Origin: Streptococcus oriscaviae
GTDB taxonomy: Bacteria; Bacillota; Bacilli; Lactobacillales; Streptococcaceae
Direction of reading: 5' to 3'
DNA length: 64,000 nucleotides
Assembly (NCBI RefSeq): GCF_018137985.1
Contig: NZ_CP073084.1
Span: forward strand, 1,488,001 to 1,552,000
Position numbers and translations under genes: made by a program
Part shown: in pieces, positions 63,762-64,000 of the stretch
Layout: every line of letters starts with the position of its first letter
How positions within the stretch are numbered: position 1 is the stretch's first letter
Notes under the pieces: generated by a model
The model's input: only the letters and a program-made list of their open reading frames with translations
What the model was told of the DNA's origin: nothing
Databases searched by the model: none

Positions 63762-64000
63762 CAGAGAATATTCTATCTAGTATTTGGTTTTGTTAGTTTG
63801 ATGGTTGGTGTCATTGGGATTGTTTTGCCGATAGTTCCGACAACCCCTTTTTTACTTTTAGCTGGTTTTTGCTTTGCGAGAAGTTCAAAAAGGTTTGAAA
63901 AATGGCTACGCAATACAAAAATGTATCAATTTTACGTAGCTGATTACGTTGAGACCAAATCCATTTCCCGCAAACGAAAAAAGCAAATCATCTGGCAAAT
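63759..64000 (+). CDS. DUF454/YbaN-family membrane protein, 5' part
   Basis: The gene runs out of the window; 80 complete codons are visible. It starts MQRIFYLVFGFVSLMVGVIG, then IVLPIVPTTPFLLLAGFCFARSS, the signature of DUF454 (YbaN-like) small membrane proteins, with two hydrophobic helices followed by a basic cytoplasmic segment. Function unknown in the family. Confidence 0.85.
   Translation, partial: MQRIFYLVFGFVSLMVGVIGIVLPIVPTTPFLLLAGFCFARSSKRFEKWLRNTKMYQFYVADYVETKSISRKRKKQIIWQ

Overview
The window looks like a Streptococcus chromosome of about 41-42% GC, most probably S. suis. The evidence is an ApuA-type surface amylopullulanase next to a LacI-type regulator, an L-ascorbate (ula) operon with a PRD regulator, several LPXTG adhesins with Thr-rich stalks, a small bacterial SRP RNA and typical streptococcal housekeeping genes (tkt, pgi, galU, gpsA, tadA, dapH). 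This assignment comes from gene content, not from a database search.

Layout. 1-8.3 kb is the right part of an integrative conjugative element: the 3' end of a VirD4/TraG coupling protein, a large primase-like/ArdC/metallopeptidase protein, MobC, a MobP relaxase and a probable oriT upstream of mobC. It decays into a ParB-like gene fused out of frame to another gene remnant. 8.35-9.8 kb is an ISLre2-family insertion sequence. 9.8-10.1 kb holds convergent small-transcript signals that resemble a type I antitoxin RNA.

10.2-25.9 kb is a surface-protein island. It has four LPXTG proteins (1116, 773, 515 and 1083 aa) with Cna_B/SpaA/FctA-type domains and long Thr-rich stalks. Between the first and second lie a GT2 polyprenyl-phosphate glycosyltransferase and a YfhO-family membrane protein. 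This arrangement resembles the cnm-pgfS-pgfM protein-glycosylation locus of S. mutans and is the most interesting system seen here. The last two adhesins are a tandem duplication that includes the leader.

26-35 kb carries the LacI regulator and apuA, with the same operator-like sequence in front of both. 35-42.9 kb is the ascorbate regulon (ulaABCDEF, a BglG/MtlR-type regulator, ulaG). ulaA and ulaG share a long palindromic element at identical distance from the -10 box, and perfect cre sites lie at the ulaA and regulator promoters.

43-64 kb is mostly housekeeping: tkt, tadA, SRP RNA, a CPBP protease, small lipoproteins, a decayed gene, pgi, a phosphatase, a PASTA protein behind a promoter with an (AT)n spacer, dapH and its deacetylase, 5-FTHF cyclo-ligase, rhomboid, galU/gpsA, a heterodimeric ABC exporter, an FNT channel, two flavin reductases and the start of a YbaN-like gene.
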